Shown piece by piece: positions 7,779-14,360 of a stretch of DNA of 14,713 bases. The position numbers were made by a program, and so were the translations under genes. How positions within the stretch are numbered: the stretch's first letter is position 1; every line of letters starts with the position of its first letter. Origin of the DNA: an uncultured Roseburia sp. (lineage in GTDB: Bacteria; Bacillota; Clostridia; Lachnospirales; Lachnospiraceae); the NCBI GenBank assembly GCA_910577925.1, contig CAJTOI010000042.1, forward strand, positions 1 to 14,713, given 5' to 3'. The notes beneath the pieces are model-generated. The model saw nothing but the letters and a program-made list of their open reading frames with translations, had not been told where the DNA came from and did no database searches.

Positions 7779-9131
7779 ATGGAACGCGAACGTCTGGGAA
7801 GCCGTCTCGGCTTTATCCTGCTGAGCGCAGGCTGTGCGATAGGTATCGGAAATGTCTGGAAGTTCCCGTATATGGTCGGACAGTACGGCGGAGGCGCTTT
7901 TGTGCTGTGTTATCTGTTCTTTCTTGTGATTCTGGGGATTCCCGTCATGACGATTGAGTTTTCACTGGGACGCGCATCGCAGAAAAGCCCGGTAAAGCTT
8001 TATCACGCATTGGAAAAACCGGGACAGAAATGGCATCTGCACGGATATGCGGCTATGATCGGAAATTATCTTCTGATGATGTTCTACACAACGGTAGCCG
8101 GCTGGATGCTCCACTACTTTTTTTACATGGCAGACGGAACCTTTGCGGGTACAGATACAGAAGCGGTCGCAGCGATATTCGCAAATATGCTGTCCGACCC
8201 CCTCGGAATGACGGGCTTTATGGCAATTGTCGTCTTACTGGGATTCGGTGTCTGTTCTATCGGACTGCAGAACGGTCTCGAAAAAGTAAGCAAATTTATG
8301 ATGCTGGCACTGCTTGCGATCATGATCATTCTCGCCGTCAACAGTACGCTGCTGGACGGCGCCGGAGAGGGACTCCGCTTTTATCTTATGCCGGATTTCG
8401 GCCGGATGGCAGAGCTCGGCATCGGCAATGTGCTGCTCGGCGCAATGACACAGGCATTTTTCACACTCAGTCTCGGAATCGGCGCGATGGCAATCTGGGG
8501 CAGCTACATCGGAAAAGAGCGCACGCTGCTCGGCGAAGCAGTCAACGTCGGTATTCTGGACACTTTCGTGGCATTTGTCTCCGGACTTATTATCTTTCCG
8601 GCCTGCTTTGCCTACGACGTCAGCCCCGACAGCGGACCGGGACTTATTTTTGTGACTCTGCCGAATATTTTCAACCATATGCCCGCGGGAAGATTCTGGG
8701 GAAGCCTGTTTTTCGTCTTTATGTTTTTCGCCGCCTTTTCAACGGTTCTGGCGGTTTTTGAAAATATTATCTCCTGCTGCATGGACTTATTCGGCTGGAC
8801 GCGCAAAAAGGCCTGTCTCGTCAACACCTTTGCCATGCTCCTGCTGTCTCTGCCCTGCGCGCTCGGGTATAATGTGCTGTCCGGCTTTACGCCGCGCGGC
8901 GCCGGCTCGACGGTCCTTGATCTCGAGGATTTTCTCGTGAGCAACCTGTTCCTGCCTCTGGGCAGCCTGGTCTATGTCATGTTTGCGACCGGCCGCTACG
9001 GATGGGGCTGGGATAACCTTGTCGCCGAAGCCAATCAGGGAAAAGGCTTAAAAATGGCCCGGTGGATGCGGCTGTACATGACATACCTGCTGCCGGTGAT
9101 CGTTCTGATCGTCTTTTTACTCGGACTGTAG
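7779..9131 (+). CDS. Sodium-dependent transporter, NSS/SNF family (LeuT fold), 450 aa
   Basis: Na+-coupled uptake of amino acids or related amines across the cytoplasmic membrane. The first helix carries the family hallmark GSRLGFILLSAGCAIGIGNVWKFPY region (7-31), with Ala20 and Asn25 aligning with the LeuT sodium-site Ala22 and Asn27. TM2 ends in the conserved PVMTIEFSLGR. The later SLGIGAMAIWGSY block and FFAAFSTVLAVFENI (TM6-TM8 region) also fit. Length of 450 suggests 11 helices, as in bacterial MhsT or Tyt1 rather than 12-helix LeuT. The ATG at 7779 has GGGAGG eight bases upstream. It is a single-gene unit, divergent from the decayed tetR, and ends before a small terminator. Substrate unknown; aromatic or hydrophobic amino acids would be a guess. 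Confidence 0.95.
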   Translation: MERERLGSRLGFILLSAGCAIGIGNVWKFPYMVGQYGGGAFVLCYLFFLVILGIPVMTIEFSLGRASQKSPVKLYHALEKPGQKWHLHGYAAMIGNYLLMMFYTTVAGWMLHYFFYMADGTFAGTDTEAVAAIFANMLSDPLGMTGFMAIVVLLGFGVCSIGLQNGLEKVSKFMMLALLAIMIILAVNSTLLDGAGEGLRFYLMPDFGRMAELGIGNVLLGAMTQAFFTLSLGIGAMAIWGSYIGKERTLLGEAVNVGILDTFVAFVSGLIIFPACFAYDVSPDSGPGLIFVTLPNIFNHMPAGRFWGSLFFVFMFFAAFSTVLAVFENIISCCMDLFGWTRKKACLVNTFAMLLLSLPCALGYNVLSGFTPRGAGSTVLDLEDFLVSNLFLPLGSLVYVMFATGRYGWGWDNLVAEANQGKGLKMARWMRLYMTYLLPVIVLIVFLLGL

Positions 9132-9148
9132 ACAACGGACAGCTCCTT

Positions 9149-9209
9149 CTGCCCTTGCCCGCTATGGGTAATTTTTTCAATAATCACTGCCCTTGTCCGC
9201 TGAGGGTAA
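9149..9209. repeat. 23-bp imperfect direct repeat pair
   Basis: Bases 9149-9171 and 9187-9209 share 20 of 23 positions (both begin CTGCCCTTG and end GGGTAA), 38 bases apart. The right copy encodes the last residues of the CPBP protease; the left copy lies outside it and forms the terminator stem of the NSS gene. A small local duplication is the simplest explanation. Confidence 0.7.
9155..9177 (+). terminator. Small intrinsic terminator of the NSS transporter gene
   Basis: TTGCCC (9155-9160) pairs with GGGTAA (9166-9171, one G-U pair) around a five-base loop, followed directly by six T (9172-9177). The stem is short, so it may be leaky into the convergent CPBP gene. Confidence 0.5.
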
Positions 9210-9939
9210 ACTCTTTTTGGGGCGGGAGCGTCTTTGTAAGCGCTATGGCGTAGACAGCGGTAATTGCAAACATAATCAGATTAAAAACCACACTTTTTTC
9301 TACCGTCAATCCGGTTTTATTTGCAAAAATACTGCTTGCGTTAATGAAAGAGTGCGCAATTATGCTGGGAAGCAAGCTTCCGCCGCGATAAAATAAAATT
9401 ACAAACAGGAAACCAAGCAAAATCGCTCCGGCAATTTGGAACATATTTTCTGCAAGCTCCATGCCGCTGCCATTTATTAAATTCAGCAAATGCCCGAAAC
9501 CAAACGTAACGCTTGAAATGAAAATCGCTGTTTTTACATTATCTTTTGCAAGCGCCTTGAAAAGAAATCCCCGAAAAATTACCTCCTCCAGAAATCCGAC
9601 ACATAACATACAAGCTATACTGCAAATCGTGCCTGATAATGGAAAATTAACTGCAGCACCGTTCCAAAGGTTTCTCGCAGCCAAAAGAATCAATGGAATA
9701 TAATAAAGAAATCGCCGGGCAGGCACGGAAGTTCTGTTAAGTCCATACCGTTTCAGCAGTCTGTTTTTCTTCATAAAGCAAAAAAGTGTAACCGTCTGTA
9801 TGATACAGAAAACAGCACTTGCGGCGTTTTCAATTCCTATCCTTTTATTTATTGGGTTGGCTAACGATTGCAAAAAGCAATAAACTGCAATCCAGACAAG
9901 CGCAAAAGCCAGTTCACTTTTTTCATATATTTTTTTCAT
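9184..9939 (-). CDS. CPBP-family intramembrane metalloprotease (Abi), 251 aa
   Basis: Multi-helix membrane protein of the CAAX-protease/bacteriocin-processing family. The three signature motifs are intact: EEVIFRG (Glu118, Glu119, Arg123), FGFGH (His150) and HSFIN (His196, Asn200), the predicted metal-binding and catalytic residues. Around seven or eight hydrophobic segments are visible. Bacterial members are linked to bacteriocin self-immunity, peptide maturation or unknown cleavage; the substrate here is unknown. The start overlaps the upstream TetR stop as ATGA (9936-9939), so it is expressed with that regulator and is probably its target. Composition is more AT-rich than the genes to the left, with more Asn, Lys and Ile, which could mean separate origin. 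Confidence 0.92.
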   Translation of the reverse strand: MKKIYEKSELAFALVWIAVYCFLQSLANPINKRIGIENAASAVFCIIQTVTLFCFMKKNRLLKRYGLNRTSVPARRFLYYIPLILLAARNLWNGAAVNFPLSGTICSIACMLCVGFLEEVIFRGFLFKALAKDNVKTAIFISSVTFGFGHLLNLINGSGMELAENMFQIAGAILLGFLFVILFYRGGSLLPSIIAHSFINASSIFANKTGLTVEKSVVFNLIMFAITAVYAIALTKTLPPQKEFTLSGQGQ

Positions 9940-10508
9940 ATTGTTTTTCCCTGTGCAGCTAAGATCGCACCGTCATAAGCCCGTTTTAAATGCGTTTTTA
10001 TAAGTTCTTCCTCATACGCCAAAGAATTGTTTGCAATTATGCTCGCATAGCCGTGAGCAAATAAAAAAATTGTCAAAAAAATTTCTTTCGCCTGCGTTAT
10101 ACTTCCGCCGATTGCTCCCTGCATTGCAGAAAGAACCGGCATAAGTTCCTCGTCGTCTATCATTTCAAGCAGAGTCGTTCCGGTAAAAAAATTTGATTGA
10201 AAAAGGAACCGAAACAAATGCGGCTCTTCCATCGCAAAGCGGATGTAATTCAATCCGATCCCAAGCATAACACTATTCTGCGGATTTTTAATATCCATTA
10301 GGTATTCTGAATGATAGCCGTCCGCTTTTGCATAGACAGCCTTTTTTAATTCCTCGATCGTTGAGAAATGATACATGACAGGCTGTGTGGAACAGTTCAG
10401 TTTTTCTGCAACTGTCCGTGCATTGATATTTTCCGCACCTGTTTTGGCAGCAATTTCATATGCAGCGTCAATCACCATATCTTTTGTAATTTTTGCTTTC
10501 GGCGGCAC
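9936..10508 (-). CDS. TetR/AcrR-family transcriptional regulator, 190 aa
   Basis: Small repressor with an N-terminal TetR helix-turn-helix (residues 8-54: ITKDMVIDAAYEIA, then INARTVAEKLNCSTQPVMYHF as the HTH), followed by an all-helical ligand domain containing HLFRFLFQSNFF. The start is a GTG at 10508 with GGGAG five bases upstream; no later Met would keep the DNA-binding domain. Its stop overlaps the CPBP start (ATGA). The promoter upstream has its -10 inside a perfect 30-bp palindrome, so autoregulation, and control of the protease by an unknown ligand, is strongly suggested. Length is normal. Confidence 0.93.
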   Translation of the reverse strand: MPPKAKITKDMVIDAAYEIAAKTGAENINARTVAEKLNCSTQPVMYHFSTIEELKKAVYAKADGYHSEYLMDIKNPQNSVMLGIGLNYIRFAMEEPHLFRFLFQSNFFTGTTLLEMIDDEELMPVLSAMQGAIGGSITQAKEIFLTIFLFAHGYASIIANNSLAYEEELIKTHLKRAYDGAILAAQGKTI

Positions 10509-10526
10509 GTGATCTCCCTACCTTTC

Positions 10527-10556
10527 TATAATAATTGTTATATAACAATTATTATA
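10527..10556. promoter_or_regulatory. Perfect 30-bp palindrome, likely TetR operator
   Basis: The left half TATAATAATTGTTAT (10527-10541) is matched base for base by its reverse complement (10542-10556). It lies 18 bases upstream of the TetR start codon and contains the promoter -10 hexamer at its right end. Both position and symmetry fit a TetR-dimer operator. It could also fold as a hairpin in RNA, but has no terminator T-run. Confidence 0.8.
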
Positions 10557-10579
10557 TATCAACCAATTTCGTTTGTCAA
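10551..10579 (-). promoter_or_regulatory. Consensus sigma-A promoter of the TetR-CPBP operon
   Basis: Minus strand: -35 TTGACA (10574-10579), 17-base spacer, -10 TATAAT (10551-10556), a 12/12 match. The -10 is part of the palindromic operator, so repressor binding would block RNA polymerase directly. Confidence 0.9.
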
Positions 10580-10615
10580 TAAAATAAGAATCAGTCCCTA
10601 ATGATTCCGGGACAC

Positions 10616-10646
10616 AAAAATAACGCCCCACCGAAGCAGAGCGTCA
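10616..10646 (-). terminator. Intrinsic terminator with UUCG tetraloop
   Basis: On the minus strand an 11-bp stem with several G-U pairs (10636-10646 with 10621-10631) closes on a C(UUCG)G tetraloop and is followed by five U (10620-10616). It ends the small membrane protein gene just before the TetR promoter. Confidence 0.85.
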
Positions 10647-10650
10647 TATT

Positions 10651-10929
10651 TTATCTCCCGGCCTTTTTGAATAAAGACACGCCGTTTATCACAACAGAAG
10701 CAACCGTGCATACCCACAGCGCTTTTGACATTGCAGGCGTCACATCCACCAACGCGCTCCAGTTTTCATTCATCACCCATCCGGCATTGGCACTGTAAAA
10801 TGCACACAGCGTCAGCGCCGTAAATGATAAACTGATAAACCGGAACCATTTGGCCTCCCTTCCTTTTACCGCCCAAACTACATTTAATAATGCTGCTGCA
10901 ATTGCAATCGCGCTAAAATATATCCACAT
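10651..10929 (-). CDS. Small three-helix membrane protein, 92 aa
   Basis: Function unknown. Starting at the ATG at 10929 (GGAGGAG five bases upstream) it encodes MWIYFSAIAIAAALLNVVW, a hydrophobic first helix, then a charged loop (KGREAKWFRF), a second helix (ISLSFTALTLCAFYSA), a loop with NENWSALVDVTPAMSKA, and a third helix (LWVCTVASVVINGVSLF) with a basic tail (KKAGR). I have the impression of a conserved clostridial hypothetical family but cannot name it. An open frame reaching 61 codons upstream overlaps the EFR1 gene end and lacks an RBS. It has its own promoter (10966-10994) and terminator, though read-through from EFR1 is possible. Confidence 0.8.
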   Translation of the reverse strand: MWIYFSAIAIAAALLNVVWAVKGREAKWFRFISLSFTALTLCAFYSANAGWVMNENWSALVDVTPAMSKALWVCTVASVVINGVSLFKKAGR

Positions 10930-10965
10930 ATCCGCTCCTCCGACAGTTTTCGATTTATATACCTG

Positions 10966-10994
10966 ATTATATGATATCTGTCCGCAGTTCACAA
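10966..10994 (-). promoter_or_regulatory. Promoter of the small membrane protein
   Basis: Minus strand: -35 TTGTGA (10989-10994), 17-base spacer, perfect -10 TATAAT (10966-10971), in the 73-base gap after the EFR1 stop. Leader length would be about 30 bases. Confidence 0.7.
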
Positions 10995-11002
10995 TGTATA
11001 TT

Positions 11003-11791
11003 TTATAAATCTGTTTTCTGACTGAAGCTCTGCAGATATTTTTCGATTGTACTCTGACTGACAACTTCTTTTCCCAGCAATGTGATTGCCTGCCCGGGAC
11101 AGTTATTGACACATCTGTAACACATCGTACACCGGTTGTTCTGTACGGCAGTTTTATCGATCACTTTTATATTTTTCATCGGGCATAACGTTTCGCATCT
11201 GCCGCAGCCGATGCATTTGTGTCTGTCGATCCGCAGCTTATCGGAATAATTTGCCGTCATATGTCCAAAGTAAAGTCTCTGCCCCCAAAAGCCCGCCAGA
11301 CAGCTCAGAATACCTATCCCCTCCTGCGGAGGCTTTCCCTCTTTTACCAGCCGGACTGCCTTCTTTATCTTGTTCTCCGCTTTCCGGATAAGCGTTACAT
11401 TCTTTTCGAAAGAACGTTTTAGTACCTTTTCATCACAGATACTATCCGGCATTTTCAGGTGCAGCCCGCCAAGAATATTTGCTCCGTATTTCTGCAGAAG
11501 ACGCCCCAAAACGCCTGCTCCGTCTCCGCAAAACGCCCCCATCGTCGCAATCACAAAAACCTGTCTGCCCCGCCACAGCTCCCGGTTATCGCTCACAAAC
11601 TCGCGCAAAATCTTCGGCACCGTACTGTACTGCACCGGATACGCAAACACAAGCCTGTTATTTTCTTTTACCGCTTCCGTGATGTTCTCATCTTCGATCG
11701 AAAGCACTTTTGCTTCCCTGTCGTATTCGCCGCAAAACGTTTCCGCTGCATATCTCGAATTGCCGGTTCCGCTAAAATAAATTCCTAACAT
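11003..11791 (-). CDS. EFR1-type flavodoxin/bis-[4Fe-4S] ferredoxin protein, 262 aa
   Basis: Predicted cytoplasmic electron-transfer protein with a flavodoxin-like N-terminal half and a C-terminal ferredoxin half. The FMN phosphate loop is SGTGNSRYAA (7-16), and YPVQYSTVPKILREF follows as in EFR1-family proteins. The C-terminus holds two [4Fe-4S] motifs: Cys193, 196, 199 and 203 (CIGCGRCETLCP) and Cys221, 224, 227 and 231 (CTMCYRCVNNCP). The ATG at 11791 is preceded by AGGGAAGAACT; a longer frame (23 more codons) would remove the flavodoxin start and has no RBS. The redox partner is unknown, but such proteins are frequent in strict anaerobes. The adjacent small membrane protein might be cotranscribed. 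Confidence 0.93.
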   Translation of the reverse strand: MLGIYFSGTGNSRYAAETFCGEYDREAKVLSIEDENITEAVKENNRLVFAYPVQYSTVPKILREFVSDNRELWRGRQVFVIATMGAFCGDGAGVLGRLLQKYGANILGGLHLKMPDSICDEKVLKRSFEKNVTLIRKAENKIKKAVRLVKEGKPPQEGIGILSCLAGFWGQRLYFGHMTANYSDKLRIDRHKCIGCGRCETLCPMKNIKVIDKTAVQNNRCTMCYRCVNNCPGQAITLLGKEVVSQSTIEKYLQSFSQKTDL

Positions 11792-11839
11792 AGTTCTTCC
11801 CTGACTTTCCCTTATAATATTAACACAAAAAACATATCC

Positions 11840-11868
11840 TTGTATGCAGACTGGGCGCATGCTATAAT
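11840..11868 (+). promoter_or_regulatory. Weak candidate promoter of the truncated GNAT gene
   Basis: Plus strand: perfect -10 TATAAT (11863-11868) with a poor -35 TTGTAT (11840-11845) at 17 bases. It points toward the GNAT relic at 11946. Confidence 0.35.
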
Positions 11869-11945
11869 TTCAGTGCTGTCCGCACGTTTATCGACGCGCA
11901 GCAAATCAATACAAGAGCGGCTCACGCTGCAGAAATGGAGTAGAA

Positions 11946-12155
11946 ATGATTCTCAGAACGTATCGGCCCTGCGACTGCGAAGAGCTCGCAGACCTGTTTT
12001 ATCATACGGTTCACACCGTCCATAAGAACATTGTCACCCACGCCTCTATCACCGCAAAACCTTTTTTCGAAAAAAGAGGCTACCGCGTCATCAGAGAACA
12101 GCAGGTAGAACGGCAGGGAATCTTTCTCACGAATTTTGTGATGAAGTATCCTTAA
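11946..12155 (+). pseudogene. GNAT acetyltransferase relic with in-frame internal deletion, 69 aa
   Basis: A good RBS (GGAG five bases upstream) and ATG start a reading frame whose first 26 residues (MILRTYRPCDCEELADLFYH, then TVHTV) are the usual N-terminus of a GNAT family of about 150 aa. It then jumps to a typical C-terminus (VTHASITAKPFFEKRGYRV, then EQQVERQGIFLTNFVM). The middle, about 80 residues with the acetyl-CoA loop (motif A), is missing, but the frame is preserved. It cannot be a working acetyltransferase; it may be expressed as a small protein or be a plain deletion remnant. The family length and the missing part are from memory and need an alignment. Confidence 0.75.
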
Positions 12156-12179
12156 CCATTATTTTTCCTTGCATATAAG

Positions 12180-12300
12180 AGACTGAGACTGACAAGTTAA
12201 AAAATTTCTGGATATTGCACACCTTTTTTCACAATATCAAACGCATCATTCATAACCTGTTTTCTAAGTTTTTCTCAAAATCCTGCACCATACTCGCTCT
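12180..12300 (-). other. AT-rich gap with possible relic reading frame
   Basis: Leftward, a short frame ends MNDAFDIVKKGVQYPEIF with a TAA near 12200, preceded, after a stop codon, by GSYQSIFSESEYGAGF. The composition looks protein-like, but there is no start signal and a stop interrupts it. Possibly the tail of a decayed gene downstream of fic; the family is not recognised. Confidence 0.2.
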
Positions 12301-12362
12301 CGGAAAATATACTCTGATACGAGCCTTGAAATTCCGGTATATTACATACCTTCAATCAGTTA

Positions 12363-13253
12363 TTATTCCAATATCATCAAGTAACTGTCCAGTCTTGCAT
12401 TCACATAACCTGCAAACAACTTTTCCATTGCACCAAGATTATGCTTTACATGGTATTCGTCAAATGCATTGTAATACGAAATCCGGTCAGCAAATTTAAT
12501 ATCAATTGGCGGATATCCGGCTTTCATCAATTCCAAATTTACAAGCAGCCTCCCGGTTCTGCCATTTCCGTCTATAAAAGGATGGATCCCTTCGAATTCA
12601 ATATGGAAGCGTGCGATCCGGGGAATGATATGATCCGCACTGTTTCTATAAGCCTCCAGCAACTGTTCCATTTTAGCCTGGATCAAATAGGGCTGTACCG
12701 GTTCATGTTTCGCACCCATAATTCTGACGGGGACTCTTCTGTAAACCCCCCGGTCCTCCCGTTTATCCGCTAATACAAGATAGTGTATCTGCTTGATAAT
12801 ACTCTCCGATAAAGAAATCTGCTCTTTTACCAAATCCCGCACGAAATCAAACGCTTCTTTATGCCCGACCGCCTCCATATGGTCTTTTAACGGTTTCCTG
12901 TCAATCGTCAGACCACGCAGAACCATATCCGTCTCACGAAGGGTTAGCGTATTTCCCTCAATTGCATTTGAATTATAAGTATACTCAATAATGAATTCCT
13001 CAGTCAAGCGTTCCAGCTCACCCTCAGTCAACGGGCGTCTGGTATCCAGTTCCCTTTTCTTCCTGTCTATGGCTTTCAGTAAACTTTCTGTCGCTTTAAA
13101 ACGTCCATCCTGTGGTTTTTTCGCATCTGATGGGATCATCCAACTACGCCCTTCTCGTGTGGCTCCCGAAATTTTTCCTTCCGAACAAAGTATACGCACT
13201 CGTCTATCAGAAATTCCCCACTTTTCTGCTGCCTGCTTCACTGTAATATACAT
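12363..13253 (-). CDS. Fic-family protein (class II) with N-terminal helix-turn-helix, 296 aa
   Basis: Predicted AMP-transferase (AMPylase) of the Fic fold. Residues 1-45 (TVKQAAEKWGISDRRVRILC, then IPSDAKK) form an excisionase/MerR-like winged helix, so the protein probably also binds DNA. The inhibitory helix motif SNAIEG (95-100, [ST]xxxE[GN]) precedes the Fic core, marking a class II self-inhibited enzyme. The catalytic loop HPFIDGNGRTGR (224-235) is complete, with catalytic His224. Length is usual for Fic proteins fused to an HTH. The ATG at 13253 has AGAGGTG about eight bases upstream. No partner antitoxin is adjacent, in line with intramolecular inhibition. A promoter with three GGAAT repeats lies upstream, consistent with autoregulation. 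Possible role in stress response or phage defence is inference. Confidence 0.93.
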   Translation of the reverse strand: MYITVKQAAEKWGISDRRVRILCSEGKISGATREGRSWMIPSDAKKPQDGRFKATESLLKAIDRKKRELDTRRPLTEGELERLTEEFIIEYTYNSNAIEGNTLTLRETDMVLRGLTIDRKPLKDHMEAVGHKEAFDFVRDLVKEQISLSESIIKQIHYLVLADKREDRGVYRRVPVRIMGAKHEPVQPYLIQAKMEQLLEAYRNSADHIIPRIARFHIEFEGIHPFIDGNGRTGRLLVNLELMKAGYPPIDIKFADRISYYNAFDEYHVKHNLGAMEKLFAGYVNARLDSYLMILE

Positions 13254-13279
13254 AAAGATCGCACCTCTCTTCCCTCAAT

Positions 13280-13308
13280 AGGATATCTTATTTTCGGAAT
13301 ATTATCAA
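13280..13308 (-). promoter_or_regulatory. Promoter of the fic gene
   Basis: Minus strand: -35 TTGATA (13303-13308), 17-base spacer, -10 TATCCT (13280-13285). The leader to the fic ATG is about 20 bases. One of three repeated GGAAT-type motifs lies within the spacer. Confidence 0.65.
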
Positions 13309-13346
13309 CCTTAAAGGAATAATATTTTTTTGATTTCGGAATAATA
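13292..13346. repeat. Three GGAATA(T/A)TA-type repeats at the fic promoter
   Basis: Plus-strand GGAAT cores occur at 13296-13300, 13316-13320 and 13338-13342, spaced 20 and 22 bases, each followed by ATTAT, AATAT or AATAA, and two preceded by TTTC. Spacing near two helical turns and overlap with the promoter suggest binding sites for a DNA-binding protein, perhaps the Fic protein's own HTH. Confidence 0.5.
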
Positions 13347-13412
13347 AAAAACTCAAAAATGCAATAACTGCACTTCGAGCCTTGTTTTCCACACGTTCCG
13401 TTTTAAATACCC

Positions 13413-13541
13413 TCAATCGTAGTAAAACCGTAGTACCCCGCCACTCCTATTGCAGCGATTCGCCCCGTTCTTCCCCACAAGTGCCGCCAATTCCCGACTC
13501 CCCACCGTGCTGCCGTGACAAATAAAAAGTCTTCTAATCAT
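13413..13541 (-). CDS. Short ORF, 42 aa, with strong RBS; possible gene fragment
   Basis: Starts MIRRLFICHGSTVGSRELAA at the ATG at 13541, preceded by AGGAGGA at good spacing, and ends VLRFYYD. GC-richer than its AT-rich surroundings. Not recognised; it may be the N-terminal piece of a gene truncated when mobile-element debris arrived, or a small unstudied protein. Between it and the ATPase relic (about 13556-13570) lies the probable recombination joint. Confidence 0.4.
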   Translation of the reverse strand: MIRRLFICHGSTVGSRELAALVGKNGANRCNRSGGVLRFYYD

Positions 13542-13569
13542 AAAATCCTCCTATCTGAAAATGCTGTGA

Positions 13570-14008
13570 AATGCCGTGTTTTGCAATCACAACACCCCGG
13601 CCATCCTGAACGACCTGAAACTGATCATGAACCACGGCTATGACTCCTTGAACTGCTTTTCCCTCATCCTGTTCGGGGAATCCTATTTTAACCGCACCCT
13701 TTTTTAACCGCTCCCCTTCCAAGCCCGTTAACGAAGCGCTCCGCCAGCGGGTCGTTGTCCATTATGACTTTGAGGGCCTCTCAGATGAAGAAGTGGCTAA
13801 GTATGTCTCCCACAAGATACAGATGGCAGTCGGCAGCCTTTGCATCTTAAGCGAAGCGGCTTTATCCGCCGTCCATGGGTATGCACAGGGCAATGCCCGC
13901 ATGATCGACAACCTGATGACGGATGCCCTGATCATCGGTGAACAGACAGAAAAACAGGGCATTGACCCGGAAACCATTCTGGCAGCTGTCAATAACCAGC
14001 AGCTTTGA
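13570..14008 (+). pseudogene. C-terminal relic of a transposition-type AAA+ ATPase, frameshifted
   Basis: The translation NTPAILNDLKLIMNHGYDSL, then FSLILFGESYFNRTL, then (after a frame change) KPVNEALRQR, VVVHYDFEGL and GNARMIDNLMTDALIIGEQ matches the sensor and C-terminal part of ExeA/TniB-like ATPases that assist DDE transposases. Walker A and B are absent, so it is N-terminally truncated. In-frame reading stops at TAA 13705-13707 within a run of six T (13700-13705); removing one T restores the frame, consistent with a polymerase slip. The rest continues intact to TGA at 14006-14008. Non-functional; remnant of a mobile element. Confidence 0.82.
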
Positions 14009-14040
14009 AGCTATGCATCCAACCATCTATGCGTTAAATA

Positions 14041-14068
14041 CCTGTTTTTTGAAGTGTTTCAAAACAGG
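14041..14068. repeat. Inverted repeat after the ATPase relic
   Basis: CCTGTTTT (14041-14048) pairs with AAAACAGG (14061-14068); GAA and TTC extend the helix after a two-base bulge, leaving a GTGT loop. No T-run follows, so a terminator role is doubtful. Confidence 0.5.
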
Positions 14069-14092
14069 GGACAATTCTTAAAAAGGGCAGGA

Positions 14093-14123
14093 GCCGACCG
14101 CGTACATATGTGTATGCGGCGGC
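14093..14123. repeat. GC-rich hairpin
   Basis: Left arm 14093-14106 pairs with 14111-14123 as 13 base pairs with one bulged A (14097) and a TATG loop. It is followed by TTCTTA, a poor T-run. It sits between the ATPase relic and the possible remnant gene; perhaps an inter-gene terminator of the original element. Confidence 0.55.
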
Positions 14124-14313
14124 TTCTTACCCGTTGTGTATGGAAACGGTGCAATTAGGCCGGAACCCTTTTTCCTGTCCGAAATATTTTTCAGATAATT
14201 TCACCTCCCTGTCCCCGGACTGCCCTGCATGTTCAGTCCATATACTGCCGGGAGCATTATTGTATACACAATTCAGGCAGAAAGATTTCGATTTGACTGC
14301 ACAGTTTCGTTGA
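14110..14313 (+). pseudogene. Possible DUF6431-like transposon accessory remnant, 67 codons
   Basis: The frame includes SDNFTSLSPDCPACSVHILPG and FRQKDFDL, reminiscent of the cysteine-containing N-terminus of small proteins (DUF6431) that often follow AAA+ transposition ATPases in Clostridia. Position after the ATPase relic supports this. It ends at a TGA where such proteins would continue, and has no RBS. Weak, memory-based identification. Confidence 0.3.
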
Positions 14314-14360
14314 CGGCAGTGTACGGTCAGCGAAAAGAAAGTGCTGTAATGGTGTTTATA

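Noticed and set aside
8030..8761. 243-codon open frame inside the NSS transporter
   Set aside because: Frame shadow of the transporter, Arg-rich and without hydrophobic segments.
13280..13346. CRISPR-like array at the fic promoter
   Set aside because: Repeat cores are only about 9 bp with unequal spacing, too short and irregular for CRISPR; operator sites fit better.
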